Assembly (NCBI RefSeq): GCF_024662235.1
Contig: NZ_CP096276.1
Location: 5,642,001 to 5,706,000, forward strand
Length of the DNA stretch: 64,000 nucleotides
Direction of reading: 5' to 3'
Source of the DNA: Pimelobacter simplex
GTDB taxonomy: Bacteria; Actinomycetota; Actinomycetes; Propionibacteriales; Nocardioidaceae
The translations under genes and the position numbers were made by a program. A model generated the notes under the pieces. The model did no database searches. It was not told where the DNA came from and saw only the letters and a program-made list of their open reading frames with translations. This document shows, one piece after another, positions 49,702-59,190 of the stretch (positions within the stretch are counted from its first letter, which is position 1; each line of letters opens with the position of its first letter).

Positions 49702-50547
49702 ATGTCCTCCCCGCGTCGCCCGAGCCCTGCCGGCGGCCGGAGCACCGCGCGGGGACCGCTCCCGCCGTCGGTGTACTGGCGGCGCCGCGTGTTCGTGCTC
49801 GGCGTCGCGTTCGCGCTGGTGTTCATCATCGCGCGCTGGCTCACCGCCGGGAGCGACGGATCATCCGGCGACGCCGACACGGCCGAGCAGGCCGGCAACG
49901 GGGTCGCCGCGACCGAGACGGTGACCGCCGGCCAGGACGGCGACAAGAAGGGCGGCAGCGGCAAGGGCGCCGACGAGCCCACCGGCGGTGCGTCCGGTGG
50001 CGCGAGCGGCGGTACGCCGACCGGCCCCACCACGCCGACCACCCCCACGCTCGCCCCGCCCCAGGGCAACTGCTCCGCCTCGGACGTCCTGGTCACCCCG
50101 TCGGTCGCCGCGGGCGCCGTCGCCGGGCGCGACGTGGCGCTGCAGCTCTCGCTGCAGACCCGGACCGCCGAGGCCTGCACCTGGGAGATCGGCCCGAAGA
50201 GCCTGACCGTCCGGATCGGTCAGGGCCGAGCCGGCGTCTGGAGCACCCAGCAGTGCCCGCGCGCGGTGCCGCGCCAGTCGGTCGTGGTCCGGCGCCAGGT
50301 GGCGACCATCGTCCAGCTGACCTGGGCGGAGACCCGCAAGTCCACCGAGGGCTGCACGGCCGGCGCCGGCTGGGCGATGCCCGGCGACTTCACGATCGCG
50401 GCCGCCGCGCTCGGCGGGGAGCCGACGGAGGCGGAGTTCAGCCTCGGCAAGCCGGTCGCCGCGACGGTTCACGTCACGCCGAGCGACGACGCGACGTCGA
50501 CGAAGGCGAAGAAGAAGCCGAAGAAGTCCAAGACGCCGGTCAACTAG
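49702..50547 (+). CDS. Single-pass membrane protein with extracellular domain, unknown function
   Basis: 281 aa. A basic proline-rich N-terminus, one membrane helix (VFVLGVAFALVFIIARWL, ~30-47), then a Gly/Thr/Pro-rich stalk (~48-118). A compact outer domain with four cysteines (CSASDVLVTP, ACTWEIG, QCPRAV, GCTAGAG) probably forms two disulfides. The C-terminus is Lys-rich (KKKPKKSK). The domain resembles beta-sandwich envelope proteins but no family could be assigned. It commonly appears near disA/radA in related genomes as far as I recall. Confidence 0.7.
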   Translation: MSSPRRPSPAGGRSTARGPLPPSVYWRRRVFVLGVAFALVFIIARWLTAGSDGSSGDADTAEQAGNGVAATETVTAGQDGDKKGGSGKGADEPTGGASGGASGGTPTGPTTPTTPTLAPPQGNCSASDVLVTPSVAAGAVAGRDVALQLSLQTRTAEACTWEIGPKSLTVRIGQGRAGVWSTQQCPRAVPRQSVVVRRQVATIVQLTWAETRKSTEGCTAGAGWAMPGDFTIAAAALGGEPTEAEFSLGKPVAATVHVTPSDDATSTKAKKKPKKSKTPVN

Positions 50548-50560
50548 GCGCCGGCCGGCT

Positions 50561-50608
50561 GGTCGCGGCCAAGCCGCGCTGCGGAGCGCGGCGCGGCGCG
50601 CCGCGACC
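50561..50608. terminator. Nested GC hairpins between convergent genes
   Basis: GGTCGCGGC (50561-50569) pairs with GCCGCGACC (50600-50608), enclosing a second hairpin CCGCGCT-GCGG-AGCGCGG (50574-50591). It lies between the convergent ends of the 49702 gene and disA, so a bidirectional terminator is the simplest reading. There is no T-run. Confidence 0.55.
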
Positions 50609-50624
50609 CTGAGCCGGGCTCGGG

Positions 50625-51698
50625 TCAGACGTAGCGCTCGAGGATGGTCGACTCGGCGAGCCGGCTCAGGCCCTCGCGGACGCTGCGGGCGCGGAGCTCG
50701 CCGACGCCCTCGACGGCCTGGAGGTCGTCGATGCCGGCGGAGAGCAGCTTCTGGAGCGTGCCGAAGTGGTCGACCAGGCCCTCGACGACGTTGGCGGGCA
50801 GGCGGGGGACCTTGGTGAGCAGACGGTAGCCGCGCGGGGCGACCGCGCCGTCGAGGTGCTCGCCGGTGCCGATGCCGAGGACCTTGGCGACCGCGGAGGG
50901 GTCGACGAGGTCGGTGGCGGAGAGCAGCTCGAGCTTGCCGAGCAGCTCGAGGGGGTCGCGGCTGCGGCGGCGGGACGGGACGTAGTCGCGGATCACGAGC
51001 TCGCGCTCGGTGTCGACGCCGGTGACGAGCTCTTCGAGCTGGAGGGCGAGCAGGCGGCCGTCGGTGCCGAGCTCGAGGACGTAGTCCTCGATCTCGCGGG
51101 CGATCCGGGTGACCATCTCGAGGCGCTGGGCGACCACGGCGACGTCGCGGACGGTGACCAGGTCCTCGATCTCCAGGGCGGAGAGCGTGCTGGAGACCTC
51201 GTCCAGGCGGAGCTTGTAGCGCTCCAGGGTCGCCAGCGCCTGGTTGGCGCGGGAGAGGATCTGGCCGGAGTCCTCGAGCACGTGGCGGGTGTCGCCGACG
51301 TACGCCGCGATGATCTGCATCGACTGCGACACCGAGATCACCGGGTGGCCGGTCTGCTTGGCGACGCGGTCGGCCGTGCGGTGCCGGGTGCCGGTCTCCT
51401 CGGAGGGGATGCTCTGGTCGGGCATCAGGTGGACCGCGGCCCGGACGATCCGGCCGACGCCGGCGTCGACGATGATCGCGCCGTCCATCTTGGCCAGCTC
51501 GCGCAGCCCGGTGGCGGTGAACGGGACGTCGAGCTCGAAGCCGCCGGTGCAGAGGCTGTCGACCAGCTTGTCCTTGCCGAGCACGATGAGCGCTCCGGTG
51601 CGGCCGCGGAGGATCCGTTCGAGTCCGTCGCGCAGGGGCGTGCCCGGAGCGATCGACGCGAGAGCCTCGCGGAGTCGGGGATCGGCCGACGTGACCAC
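50625..51698 (-). CDS. disA: DNA integrity scanning diadenylate cyclase
   Basis: 357 aa. The DAC domain (residues ~1-145) holds the active-site [14 protein letters not shown] and [11 protein letters not shown] motifs. A helical spine follows, and a C-terminal helix-hairpin-helix DNA-binding domain ([19 protein letters not shown]). It makes c-di-AMP from two ATP and responds to branched DNA. GTG 51698 is preceded by GAGGAGGAG; TAAGGT at 51762-51767 (minus strand) could be its -10. It lies just downstream of radA, a widespread pairing. Confidence 0.96.
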   Translation of the reverse strand: MVTSADPRLREALASIAPGTPLRDGLERILRGRTGALIVLGKDKLVDSLCTGGFELDVPFTATGLRELAKMDGAIIVDAGVGRIVRAAVHLMPDQSIPSEETGTRHRTADRVAKQTGHPVISVSQSMQIIAAYVGDTRHVLEDSGQILSRANQALATLERYKLRLDEVSSTLSALEIEDLVTVRDVAVVAQRLEMVTRIAREIEDYVLELGTDGRLLALQLEELVTGVDTERELVIRDYVPSRRRSRDPLELLGKLELLSATDLVDPSAVAKVLGIGTGEHLDGAVAPRGYRLLTKVPRLPANVVEGLVDHFGTLQKLLSAGIDDLQAVEGVGELRARSVREGLSRLAESTILERYV

Positions 51699-51823
51699 GC
51701 GCGCTCCTCCTCATCGTTGGCCGCCGGTGGCGGCGCGCACCCTGGTGGGCGTGTCGCTCGTACCTTATCGGCGACCCGGGGAGATCAGCCCGTCGATATT
51801 CGGTTTGGGGGTCGAGAAGTCGG

Positions 51824-53263
51824 CTATTCGTTCCCGTCGATCACCTCCAGAGCGTGCTTCGTACGGCGGTCGAGGTTGAGCAGCCGCAGCGCGCTGATGA
51901 CGTCCGGGGCCTCGATCACCTGCATCCCGTCGATCATCCGGTCGGTCGCGGGGCGGCGTACGCCCTGGGCCGCGCCGGGGTCGGCCGGCACGATCGCCAG
52001 CGCGAAACCGAGTCGCGCCGCCTCGGCCAGCCGCTGCGGCAGGTCGCGGACCCGGCGCAGCTCGCCGGACAGCCCGATCTCGCCCATCGCGACCACGCCG
52101 GCCGGAGGCGCGGAGACGAAGTGGGCCGAGGCGACCGCCACCGCGAGCGCGAGGTCGCCGCCCGGATCGGTGAGCCGGGCGCCGCCGACGGTGGAGGCGA
52201 AGACGTCGTGCTGGTGGAGCCGGACGCCGCAGTGCTGCTGGAGGACCGCGAGCACCATGGCCAGGCGCGAGCTGTCGATGCCCGAGGTCGTCCGCCGTGG
52301 CCGCTCGTTGGGAGAGAGCGTGACCAGGCCCTGCACCTCGGCGAGGATCGGGCGCCGCCCCTCCATCGAGACCGCGATGCAGGTGCCGGGCACCCGGCCG
52401 TGGTGCCGCTCGACGAAGATGCCGGTCGGGTCGTCGACGGCGCGGATGCCGTCGGGGCCGAGGTCGAAGCAGCCGACCTCGTCGACCGGACCGAAGCGGT
52501 TCTTGACCGCGCGGAGCATCCGGAAGCGGGAGTTGCGGTCGCCCTCGAAGTGCAGGACGACGTCGACCAGGTGCTCCAGCACCCGGGGGCCGGCGATGCC
52601 GCCGTCCTTGGTGACGTGGCCGATCATCACGATGGTGATGTCGCGGCTCTTGGCCATGCGGACCAGCGCCTGGGCGACCTCCTTGACCTGGGTCACCCCA
52701 CCGGGGACGCCCTCGACGCCGGAGGCGCTGATCGTCTGGACCGAGTCGATCACGACCGTGGCCGGGCGGACCTCCTCGATGTGGGTCAGCACCGCACCCA
52801 GGTCGGTCTCGGCGGCGAGGTAGAGCTGGTCCTCGAGCGCGTTGGTGCGGTCGGCCCGCAGCCGGACCTGGGCCGCGGACTCCTCGCCGGTGACGTAGAG
52901 CGTGCGCCGGGAGCCGGCCGCCGTCCGCGCGGCGACCTCGAGCAGCAGTGTCGACTTGCCGACGCCGGGCTCGCCGGCGAGCAGCACGGCCGCGCCGGGC
53001 ACCAGTCCGCCGCCCAGGACCCGGTCGAGCTCGGGCACGCCCGAGGGGTGGTGCACCGCGCGGTCGGCCGAGACCTGCCCGATCGGTACGGCGGCCTGGG
53101 TCACCGGAGCGGCCGTCGTCCGGCTCGAGAGACCGGCCGTGGCGACCGCGACCTCGGACACCGAGCCCCAGGCCTGGCACTCGCCGCAGCGCCCCACCCA
53201 CTTCGCCGTCGTCCAGCCGCACTCGCCGCAGCGGTAAGTCGAACGTGTTTTCGAACCAGCCAT
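51824..53263 (-). CDS. radA: DNA repair protein RadA/Sms
   Basis: 479 aa. N-terminal zinc finger (YRCGECGWTTAKWVGRCGEC), RecA-like core with Walker A AGEPGVGKST and Walker B VVIDSVQT, the RadA-specific KNRFGPVDEVG motif, and a C-terminal Lon-like domain (GGDLALAVAVASAHF). It drives branch migration in recombination. ATG 53263 is supported by TACTGT 7 nt upstream. Followed by disA after 125 bp. Confidence 0.96.
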   Translation of the reverse strand: MAGSKTRSTYRCGECGWTTAKWVGRCGECQAWGSVSEVAVATAGLSSRTTAAPVTQAAVPIGQVSADRAVHHPSGVPELDRVLGGGLVPGAAVLLAGEPGVGKSTLLLEVAARTAAGSRRTLYVTGEESAAQVRLRADRTNALEDQLYLAAETDLGAVLTHIEEVRPATVVIDSVQTISASGVEGVPGGVTQVKEVAQALVRMAKSRDITIVMIGHVTKDGGIAGPRVLEHLVDVVLHFEGDRNSRFRMLRAVKNRFGPVDEVGCFDLGPDGIRAVDDPTGIFVERHHGRVPGTCIAVSMEGRRPILAEVQGLVTLSPNERPRRTTSGIDSSRLAMVLAVLQQHCGVRLHQHDVFASTVGGARLTDPGGDLALAVAVASAHFVSAPPAGVVAMGEIGLSGELRRVRDLPQRLAEAARLGFALAIVPADPGAAQGVRRPATDRMIDGMQVIEAPDVISALRLLNLDRRTKHALEVIDGNE

Positions 53264-53270
53264 GGGCACG

Positions 53271-53276
53271 ACAGTA
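53271..53276 (-). promoter_or_regulatory. -10 box of leaderless radA
   Basis: TACTGT on the minus strand, 7 nt before the radA ATG at 53263. Confidence 0.5.
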
Positions 53277-53345
53277 GAGCAGGGTGCCGACGGAACCCTC
53301 CTGGCGCGCGGTGGCTGTGGAGAACGGCATGGAAGAATCGGGCCT

Positions 53346-54383
53346 GTGGACAGCTCGCGGACGCCGGCGACCCTCGCGGACGTGGCCGAGCGGGCGGGTG
53401 TGTCCCGGCAGACCGTGTCGAACGCGATCAACAACCCCGACCTGCTCCGCGCGGACACCCTGGCCCGGGTGCGCGAGGCCATCGAGGTGCTCGACTACAC
53501 GCCCAACCAGGCGGCGCGCCACCTGCGCACCCGCTCCTCGCACCTGATCGGGATGCGCCTGGCGCCGGTGCAGGAGTTCACCGCGAGCGCGACCACCGAC
53601 CGGTTCGTGCATGCACTGGTCGAGGCCTCGCGCGAGGCCGGCTACCACGTCCTGCTGTTCTCGGGCGGTCGCGTCGAGGAGGGCGAGCAGCCCGACCCCC
53701 TCGGCGGGTACGACGACCTGCTCCGCTCGACCGCGGTCGACGCCTTCGTCGTCACCGACACCTATCTCGGCAACCCGCAGACCGTCGGGCTGACCCTGCG
53801 CCGGGCGCCGTTCGTCGCGTTCGGCCGCCCCTGGGACGACGCCGGCGCGACCCACCCGTGGGTCGACGTCGACGGCGCGGCCGGCGTCCAGGCGGCGACC
53901 GAGCACCTGCGCGAGCACGGCCACGAGCGGATCGCCTGGATCGGCTGGCAGCCCGGCTCCCGGATCGGCGAGGACCGGCGCGCCGGCTGGCACCGCACGA
54001 TGGCGGCGCACGGACTGTCGACGATCGGCCTGGAGGCCGCGGTCGACGACACCGTCGACGCCGGTCGTCAGGCGGCCGCGGCGCTGCTCGACGCCGGAGG
54101 GCCCACCGCCTTCGTCTGCGCCTCGGACACGCTCGCGGTCGGCGTCCTGCACACGCTCACCGAGCGCGGCCTCGCGCCGGGGCGGGACGTCGCGGTCGTC
54201 GGCTTCGACGACTCGCAGGTCGCCCAGGTGATGGGGCTGACGTCCGTACGCCAGCCGCTCGAGGAGGTCGCGGTCCAGCTCGTCGCCGCGCTGCGGGCGC
54301 TGCTGGCTCCGGGGCACACGGTGGCGCCCGGGGTGCTGCTCGAGCCGCGGCTGGAGGTCAGAACCTCTTCGACCAGAGGTTGA
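53346..54383 (+). CDS. LacI-family transcriptional regulator
   Basis: 345 aa. N-terminal HTH and hinge: ATLADVAERAGVSRQTVSNAINN, ARVREAIEVLDYTPNQAARHL. The periplasmic-binding-like sensor domain follows (IGMRLAPVQ, FVVTDTYLGN, FVCASDTLAVGVL, VAVVGFDDSQVAQVM). No sugar-uptake operon adjoins it, so the target and ligand are unclear. The GTG at 53346 sits just before the HTH, with AAGAAT 7 nt upstream as a weak leaderless -10. Overlaps the convergent methyltransferase by 26 bases. Confidence 0.88.
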   Translation: MDSSRTPATLADVAERAGVSRQTVSNAINNPDLLRADTLARVREAIEVLDYTPNQAARHLRTRSSHLIGMRLAPVQEFTASATTDRFVHALVEASREAGYHVLLFSGGRVEEGEQPDPLGGYDDLLRSTAVDAFVVTDTYLGNPQTVGLTLRRAPFVAFGRPWDDAGATHPWVDVDGAAGVQAATEHLREHGHERIAWIGWQPGSRIGEDRRAGWHRTMAAHGLSTIGLEAAVDDTVDAGRQAAAALLDAGGPTAFVCASDTLAVGVLHTLTERGLAPGRDVAVVGFDDSQVAQVMGLTSVRQPLEEVAVQLVAALRALLAPGHTVAPGVLLEPRLEVRTSSTRG

Positions 54384-55059
54384 CGGCGTAGTCGACCTCG
54401 ACGCCGGTGTGCTCACCCAGCACCTGGTCGGCGACCTCGGGCGTGAACTCGATCCGTACGACGGCCTCGAGGTCCGCGCGCGTCGCGAACCGCCAGCCCA
54501 TGTCGACCCGGTCGAGCTCCCAGCCGCGGATGCTCCAGAAGCGCTCGATCGCCTCGGGCGGCTCCAGGTGGGGGTAGCCGCGGCGGAACCAGTCGCCGAA
54601 GGTCGAGCGGGAGCCGTCGTTGTCGATGATCAGTGCGACCCCGCCGCGGCGTACGACGCGGTCGAGCTCGACGAGGCCGGGCTCGCAGCCGGGGCCGAAG
54701 AAGTAGGCCCAGCGGGCGTGGACGACGTCGACCGAGGCGTCGGGCAGGGGGATCTCCTGGGCCGTGCCGCGTACGACCTCGACGCCGGTGGTGCCGCGGG
54801 TGCGCAGGCGGCGGCCGGCGAGCTTGACCAGCCCCGGGTGCGGCTCGACGCCGACGACGCGGGCGGCGGTCTCGGCGAAGCGGGGCAGGTGGAAGCCGGT
54901 GCCGCAGCCGAGGTCGAGGACGGTCCGGCCGGACCAGTCGGCGCGTGCCTGCATCGCCGACCAGAGCCGGCCGTCGGGGTCGGCGGCGCGGTTCTCCAGC
55001 TCGTACGTCGCCGTGTGGTGCCAGATGTTGGGGCTGGGGATGGTGCCCCGGAGCTGCAT
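54358..55059 (-). CDS. Class I SAM-dependent methyltransferase
   Basis: 233 aa. TVLDLGCGTGFHLPRF is motif I, VVGVEPHPGLV motif II and DVVHARWAYFFGP the post-II region (Methyltransf_11 type). The substrate is unknown. The ATG shares one base with the stop of the VOC gene upstream (TGATG), so the two are co-translated and may act together. It ends in a 26-bp antisense overlap with the LacI gene. Confidence 0.82.
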   Translation of the reverse strand: MQLRGTIPSPNIWHHTATYELENRAADPDGRLWSAMQARADWSGRTVLDLGCGTGFHLPRFAETAARVVGVEPHPGLVKLAGRRLRTRGTTGVEVVRGTAQEIPLPDASVDVVHARWAYFFGPGCEPGLVELDRVVRRGGVALIIDNDGSRSTFGDWFRRGYPHLEPPEAIERFWSIRGWELDRVDMGWRFATRADLEAVVRIEFTPEVADQVLGEHTGVEVDYAVNLWSKRF

Positions 55060-55697
55060 CAGATGCGGACGATGCCGTTCGGCGTCAGCACCTGGGCGGC
55101 GAGGATGCCGGGCGTGCCGTGCGGGGCGACCCACTCGACCTTGACGTCCTCGAGCGGGGCCTCGACCGTCTCGCCGAGCCACTCGCTGACCCGCTGGGGG
55201 TCACCGGCGATCTCGATGCCGGCCAGGGACACGGTGCCGTCGGCGCCGGTGGACGGGTGCAGGTCGGACGGGATGTCCCACTGGAGGAAGAACGGCAGCT
55301 GCGGGTCGGCGATGAGGCCGTTGATGCCGATCTGCTTCCAGCGCAGCTCGGTGCCGTCGGGGCGGTGCCGCGAGCCCGGGACGGCGGGGCGGCCGAGGCG
55401 CTCCTCGACGACGGTGATGTCGGGGACCGCGACCGCCCAGCCGAGCCAGCCGCCGCCCAGCGCGGAGCGGGCCTTGACGGCCTGGCCGAAGGGCGCCTTG
55501 TCGGAGGCGGGGTGGTCGAGTGCCTCGACGACCTCGAGGTAGGTGCCGTCGGTCAGCGGCAGGATCATGTTGCGCGTGCCGAAGCGGGGGTGCACACCGC
55601 CGTCGACGAATTCACGGCCGATCGCGGTGCCCAGGCGGGTCGCCGTGCTCTCGAGTCCGTCGGGACCTGCCGCGTAGGAGAGATGGTCGAGGCGCAT
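55059..55697 (-). CDS. VOC-superfamily (glyoxalase-like) protein
   Basis: 212 aa. RLDHLSYAAGPDGLESTATRLG begins a glyoxalase-like beta-alpha-beta fold, with FGTRNMILPLTDGTYLEVVE as its second strand pair; a second half with RWKQIGINGL follows. VOC proteins bind a metal and act as dioxygenases, epimerases or resistance proteins. The ATG at 55697 is chosen over 55706 because CAGAAT lies 7 nt upstream. No specific substrate can be assigned. Confidence 0.75.
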   Translation of the reverse strand: MRLDHLSYAAGPDGLESTATRLGTAIGREFVDGGVHPRFGTRNMILPLTDGTYLEVVEALDHPASDKAPFGQAVKARSALGGGWLGWAVAVPDITVVEERLGRPAVPGSRHRPDGTELRWKQIGINGLIADPQLPFFLQWDIPSDLHPSTGADGTVSLAGIEIAGDPQRVSEWLGETVEAPLEDVKVEWVAPHGTPGILAAQVLTPNGIVRI

Positions 55698-55800
55698 GCC
55701 AGACATTCTGAGCATGCGAGCAGACCTCCGACGAATCGGGGTCGTTGTCTCTTGACGTCGAGAGGTGGTCGTCACGTCCCGGAAGGACGCGAATCGCCCG

Positions 55801-56562
55801 TCAGTGCGGGTCAGCGGGGTGCAGCGCGAGGGCCGAGCGCGAGCGCAGGTGGGCCTCGCAGTGGACCACCAGTGCGTCGTACGCCTCCTGGCCCATGAGC
55901 GCCACGAGCTCGGCCTCGTTGGTGACGTAGACCGGCTCGACGCCCACGTGGGCCTCGGTGTTGCCGGAGCAGTACCAGTCGAGGTCGTGGCCGCCGGCAC
56001 CCCAGCCGCGCCGGTCGTACTCGGTGATCGTCACCTCGACGTACGACGTCCCGTCCATGCGCTCGACCTCGCGGAAGGTACGCCGGATCGGCAGCTGCCA
56101 GCACACGTCGGGCTTGGTCTCGAGCGGGTTGCGCCCGAGCTCGAGCGCGAGGCCGTGCAGCGCGCAGCCGGATCCGGCGGCGAAGTCGGGGCGGTTGGCG
56201 AACACGCAGGAGCGCTGCCCGCCGACCTCGTGCATGCGGGTCTTGCGCTCGCCGTCCTCGTCCTTCTCGACCCAGTCCTTGCGCTTGACGGGGCGTCCGG
56301 GGTGGAACTGCCAGTGCTCGGGGGTGAGCTGGTCGACGAAGCCGGCGACGCGCTTCTCGTCGTCCTTGTCGGCGAAGTGGGCGCCCAGGGTGCAGCAGCC
56401 GACATCGGGGGAGTCGGCGTAGATACCGGCGCAGCCGCTGCCGAAGATGCAGGTGAAGGACGACGTGAGCCAGGTGAGGTCGCAGCGAAGGACTTCTGCC
56501 TCGTCGGCGGGATTGGTGAACTCCACCCACGCACGGGGGAAGTCGAGCGAGACCTCGGGCAC
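55801..56562 (-). CDS. Cysteine-rich metal-binding protein, DUF3109/YkgJ-like
   Basis: 253 aa. Cys clusters [18 protein letters not shown] and SCVFAN, and [27 protein letters not shown], resemble iron/zinc-chelating YkgJ/DUF3109 proteins. It is divergent from ppx, the same order I recall for mycobacterial Rv0495c-Rv0496, so it is likely the orthologue of Rv0495c; a redox role has been proposed there. The GTG start at 56562 has TACAGT 6 nt upstream. Confidence 0.75.
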   Translation of the reverse strand: MPEVSLDFPRAWVEFTNPADEAEVLRCDLTWLTSSFTCIFGSGCAGIYADSPDVGCCTLGAHFADKDDEKRVAGFVDQLTPEHWQFHPGRPVKRKDWVEKDEDGERKTRMHEVGGQRSCVFANRPDFAAGSGCALHGLALELGRNPLETKPDVCWQLPIRRTFREVERMDGTSYVEVTITEYDRRGWGAGGHDLDWYCSGNTEAHVGVEPVYVTNEAELVALMGQEAYDALVVHCEAHLRSRSALALHPADPH

Positions 56563-56568
56563 TGGGCA

Positions 56569-56574
56569 ACTGTA
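56569..56574 (-). promoter_or_regulatory. -10 box of leaderless DUF3109-like gene
   Basis: TACAGT on the minus strand, 6 nt before the GTG at 56562. Confidence 0.5.
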
Positions 56575-56598
56575 GCGGCGTCTTGCCGCCGGTCGGTC

Positions 56599-56627
56599 GC
56601 GCGCCGTCGCCGACCTCGACGGCGCGC
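56599..56627. repeat. Perfect 11-bp-stem hairpin between divergent genes
   Basis: GCGCGCCGTCG (56599-56609) is exactly complementary to CGACGGCGCGC (56617-56627) around a 7-nt loop. It lies between the promoters of two divergent genes, so it is not a terminator for either. Confidence 0.7.
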
Positions 56628-56677
56628 GCGGCAGCGCGGCGGAGCGGAGCGACGACGTGCTCGGGCCGTCCGGCTAG

Positions 56678-56683
56678 TACCGT
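56678..56683 (+). promoter_or_regulatory. -10 box of leaderless ppx
   Basis: TACCGT, 7 nt before the ATG at 56691. Same hexamer and spacing as at 49689. Confidence 0.55.
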
Positions 56684-56690
56684 TGGGGAC

Positions 56691-57629
56691 ATGCGTCTGG
56701 GCGTGCTCGACATCGGTTCGAACACCGGTCATCTGCTCGTGGTCGACGCCCACGGCGGGGCCGCGCCGCTGCCGGCGTACTCCTACAAGGAGCCGTTGCG
56801 GCTGGCCGAGCACCTCGACGACAACGGTGACGTGTCCCCGACGGGGATCGCCGCGCTGACCGCGTTCACCGCGCAGGCGCTGGTGGTCGCCGAGGAGAAG
56901 GGCTGCGAGGAGATGCTGTCGTTCGCCACCTCGGCGGTGCGCGACGCGGGCAACGCCGAGGACGTGCTGGCGCACGTCGAGGCCGAGACCGGGGTGCGGA
57001 TCGAGGTGCTGCCGGGGGAGGACGAGGCGCGCTTGACCTTCCTGGCCGTACGACGCTGGTTCGGCTGGTCGGCGGGGCGGCTGGCGGTGTTCGACATCGG
57101 TGGCGGCTCGCTCGAGATCGCGGCGGGTTCGGACGAGCGTCCTGATGTGGCGTGGTCGCTGCCGCTGGGGGCGGCACGGCTGGCGCGGGCGGAGTTCGCC
57201 GAGCAGCCGGACGACGAGGCGCTGCGCCAGATCCGGCGGCGGATCCGGGCCGACATCGCGCGCGATGCGGGTCACCTCCTGCGCGCCGGTACGACGCACC
57301 GCGCGTCGGCCACCTCCAAGACGTTCCGCTCGCTCGCCCGGATCTGCGGGGCGGCGCCGTCCCAGGACGGGCCGCTGGTGCCGCGGACGCTGCCGCTGAG
57401 CGAGCTGCGGCAGTGGATCCCCAAGCTGGTGGCGATGACGTCCGAGGAGCTCGCCGCGCTGCCGGGGGTCTCGCCGAGCCGCACCCACCAGATCGTGCCG
57501 GGGGCGCTGGTCGCCGAGGCCTGCATGGACATCTTCGACCTGCACGAGCTCGAGATCTGTCCCTGGGCGCTGCGGGAGGGCGTCATCCTCGAGCGGCTCG
57601 ACAAGCTCAGCGTCACCGACGAGCCATGA
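56691..57629 (+). CDS. Ppx/GppA-family phosphatase (short exopolyphosphatase)
   Basis: 312 aa, the short two-domain form without a C-terminal HD region. [17 protein letters not shown] is the phosphate-1 loop (GHL replaces the usual VRL), [14 protein letters not shown] the next block, and [16 protein letters not shown] the phosphate-2 loop. It removes phosphate from polyphosphate or pppGpp. First gene of a run of coupled genes; its stop overlaps the isomerase start (ATGA). Mycobacterial PPX1 (Rv0496) is the likely orthologue. Confidence 0.9.
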   Translation: MRLGVLDIGSNTGHLLVVDAHGGAAPLPAYSYKEPLRLAEHLDDNGDVSPTGIAALTAFTAQALVVAEEKGCEEMLSFATSAVRDAGNAEDVLAHVEAETGVRIEVLPGEDEARLTFLAVRRWFGWSAGRLAVFDIGGGSLEIAAGSDERPDVAWSLPLGAARLARAEFAEQPDDEALRQIRRRIRADIARDAGHLLRAGTTHRASATSKTFRSLARICGAAPSQDGPLVPRTLPLSELRQWIPKLVAMTSEELAALPGVSPSRTHQIVPGALVAEACMDIFDLHELEICPWALREGVILERLDKLSVTDEP

Positions 57630-58480
57630 CCTCCGGGGCGGGGCGATCGGCAGGCGGACCGGGAGGTCGGCCGAGGATCGGCCTGTCCACCAGCTCGGTC
57701 TACCCCGAGTCGACCGCGCACGCGTTCGCCTATGCCGCCTCCGTCGGCTACGAGGCCGTCGAGGTGATGGTCGGCATCGACGCGCTCTCCCAGCAGACCG
57801 ATGCGGTGCGCCAGCTCTCCGACCACCACGACCTGCCGATCTCCGCGATCCACGCGCCCTGCCTGCTGTTCACGCAGCGGGTCTGGGGGGTGGAGCCGTG
57901 GGGCAAGCTCGAGCGCTCGGCCGCGACGGCCAAGGCGGTGGGCGCCGAGGTGGTCGTGGTGCACCCGCCGTTCCGCTGGCAGCGCGAGTACGCGCGGGAC
58001 TTCGTCAACGGCATCGCCGCGCTGGAGGAGTCGTCGGGCATCGCGTTCGCGGTCGAGAACATGTACCCCTGGCGGGCCTCCAAGCGCCGGATGGAGATGT
58101 ACCTCCCGAGCTGGGATCCCTCCGAGGAGGAGTACGCCAACACCACGATCGACCTGTCCCACGCGGCGATCGCGCAGTCCGACCCGGTCGCGATGGCCGA
58201 GCGGCTGGGCCGGCGGCTTCGGCACATCCACCTCACCGACGGCACCGACTCGGCCAAGGACGAGCACCTCGTGCCGGGGCGCGGTGACATGGGGGCGGCC
58301 GCGTTCCTGCGGCACCTGGCGACGACAGGCTTCGCCGGCGAGGTCGTGCTGGAGATCAACACCCGCCGCTGCACGACGCGCGAGGAGCGCGAGGCCGACC
58401 TGCGCGAGTCGCTGGAGTTCGCGGTGGAGCACCTCACCGTCGTACCGGCTGAGGTCGAACCCGGGGGCGACCAGCCGTGA
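57626..58480 (+). CDS. Sugar phosphate isomerase/epimerase (AP endonuclease 2 family TIM barrel)
   Basis: 284 aa. [66 protein letters not shown] and [21 protein letters not shown] supply the metal-binding Glu/Asp/His of the xylose-isomerase-like barrel. The same gene lies between ppx and proC in mycobacteria. The substrate is not known. Four-base overlaps on both sides imply co-translation with ppx and the ABC transporter. Confidence 0.85.
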   Translation: MTSGAGRSAGGPGGRPRIGLSTSSVYPESTAHAFAYAASVGYEAVEVMVGIDALSQQTDAVRQLSDHHDLPISAIHAPCLLFTQRVWGVEPWGKLERSAATAKAVGAEVVVVHPPFRWQREYARDFVNGIAALEESSGIAFAVENMYPWRASKRRMEMYLPSWDPSEEEYANTTIDLSHAAIAQSDPVAMAERLGRRLRHIHLTDGTDSAKDEHLVPGRGDMGAAAFLRHLATTGFAGEVVLEINTRRCTTREEREADLRESLEFAVEHLTVVPAEVEPGGDQP

Positions 58481-59190
58481 GCGCGGTCGAGGTCGCCGGC
58501 CTGCGCGTCGTCCGCGGTGGACGGGTGGTCCTCGACGGCCTCGACCTGACGATCGGCCCCGGGGTGACGGGGCTCCTGGGCCCGTCGGGGTGCGGGAAGT
58601 CCACGCTCCTGCGCAGCATCGTCGGCGTGCAGCGCGTCGCGGGCGGGACGGTGACCGTGCTCGGCGAGCCGGCCGGCAGTCCGCCGCTGCGCGACCGGGT
58701 GGGCTACCAGACCCAGTCCTCCAGCGTGTACGACGACCTGACGGTCCTCGAGAACCTCCGCTTCTTCGCGCGGGTGCTGGGGATCGGCCCCGCCGCGGCC
58801 GACCAGGCCGCCGCGTCCGTCGACCTCGGTGGCCACCGCGACCAGGTCGTCGGCCGGCTCAGCGGCGGCCAGCGCTCCCGGGTCGGTCTGGCCGTGGCGC
58901 TGCTCGGCAGCCCCGAGCTGCTGGTGCTCGACGAGCCGACCGTGGGGCTCGATCCCGTGCTGCGGCGCGACCTCTGGGCGCTCTTCCACCGGATCGCGAC
59001 GGCCGGGACCGCCGTCCTCGTGTCGAGCCACGTGATGGACGAGGCCGAGCGCTGCGACGACCTGCTGCTCATGCGCGAGGGACGGATCATCGCGCAGGGC
59101 GCGCCGTCCGCCATCAAGGAGCAGCAGGGCGCACCCGACGTCGAGACCGCCTTCCTGGCGCTGGTCGAGGGCGGGGAGGACCGCTCATGA
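58477..59190 (+). CDS. ABC transporter ATP-binding protein (ABC-2 export type)
   Basis: 237 aa. Walker A GLLGPSGCGKSTLL, Q-loop YQTQSSSVYDDLTV, signature RLSGGQRSRVGLAVAL, Walker B LLVLDEPTVGLDP and H-loop SSHVMDEAERC; resembles DrrA-type drug or lipid exporters. It is coupled to the permease downstream by ATGA. Its insertion between the isomerase and proC is not part of the mycobacterial order as I recall it. Confidence 0.93.
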   Translation: MSAVEVAGLRVVRGGRVVLDGLDLTIGPGVTGLLGPSGCGKSTLLRSIVGVQRVAGGTVTVLGEPAGSPPLRDRVGYQTQSSSVYDDLTVLENLRFFARVLGIGPAAADQAAASVDLGGHRDQVVGRLSGGQRSRVGLAVALLGSPELLVLDEPTVGLDPVLRRDLWALFHRIATAGTAVLVSSHVMDEAERCDDLLLMREGRIIAQGAPSAIKEQQGAPDVETAFLALVEGGEDRS

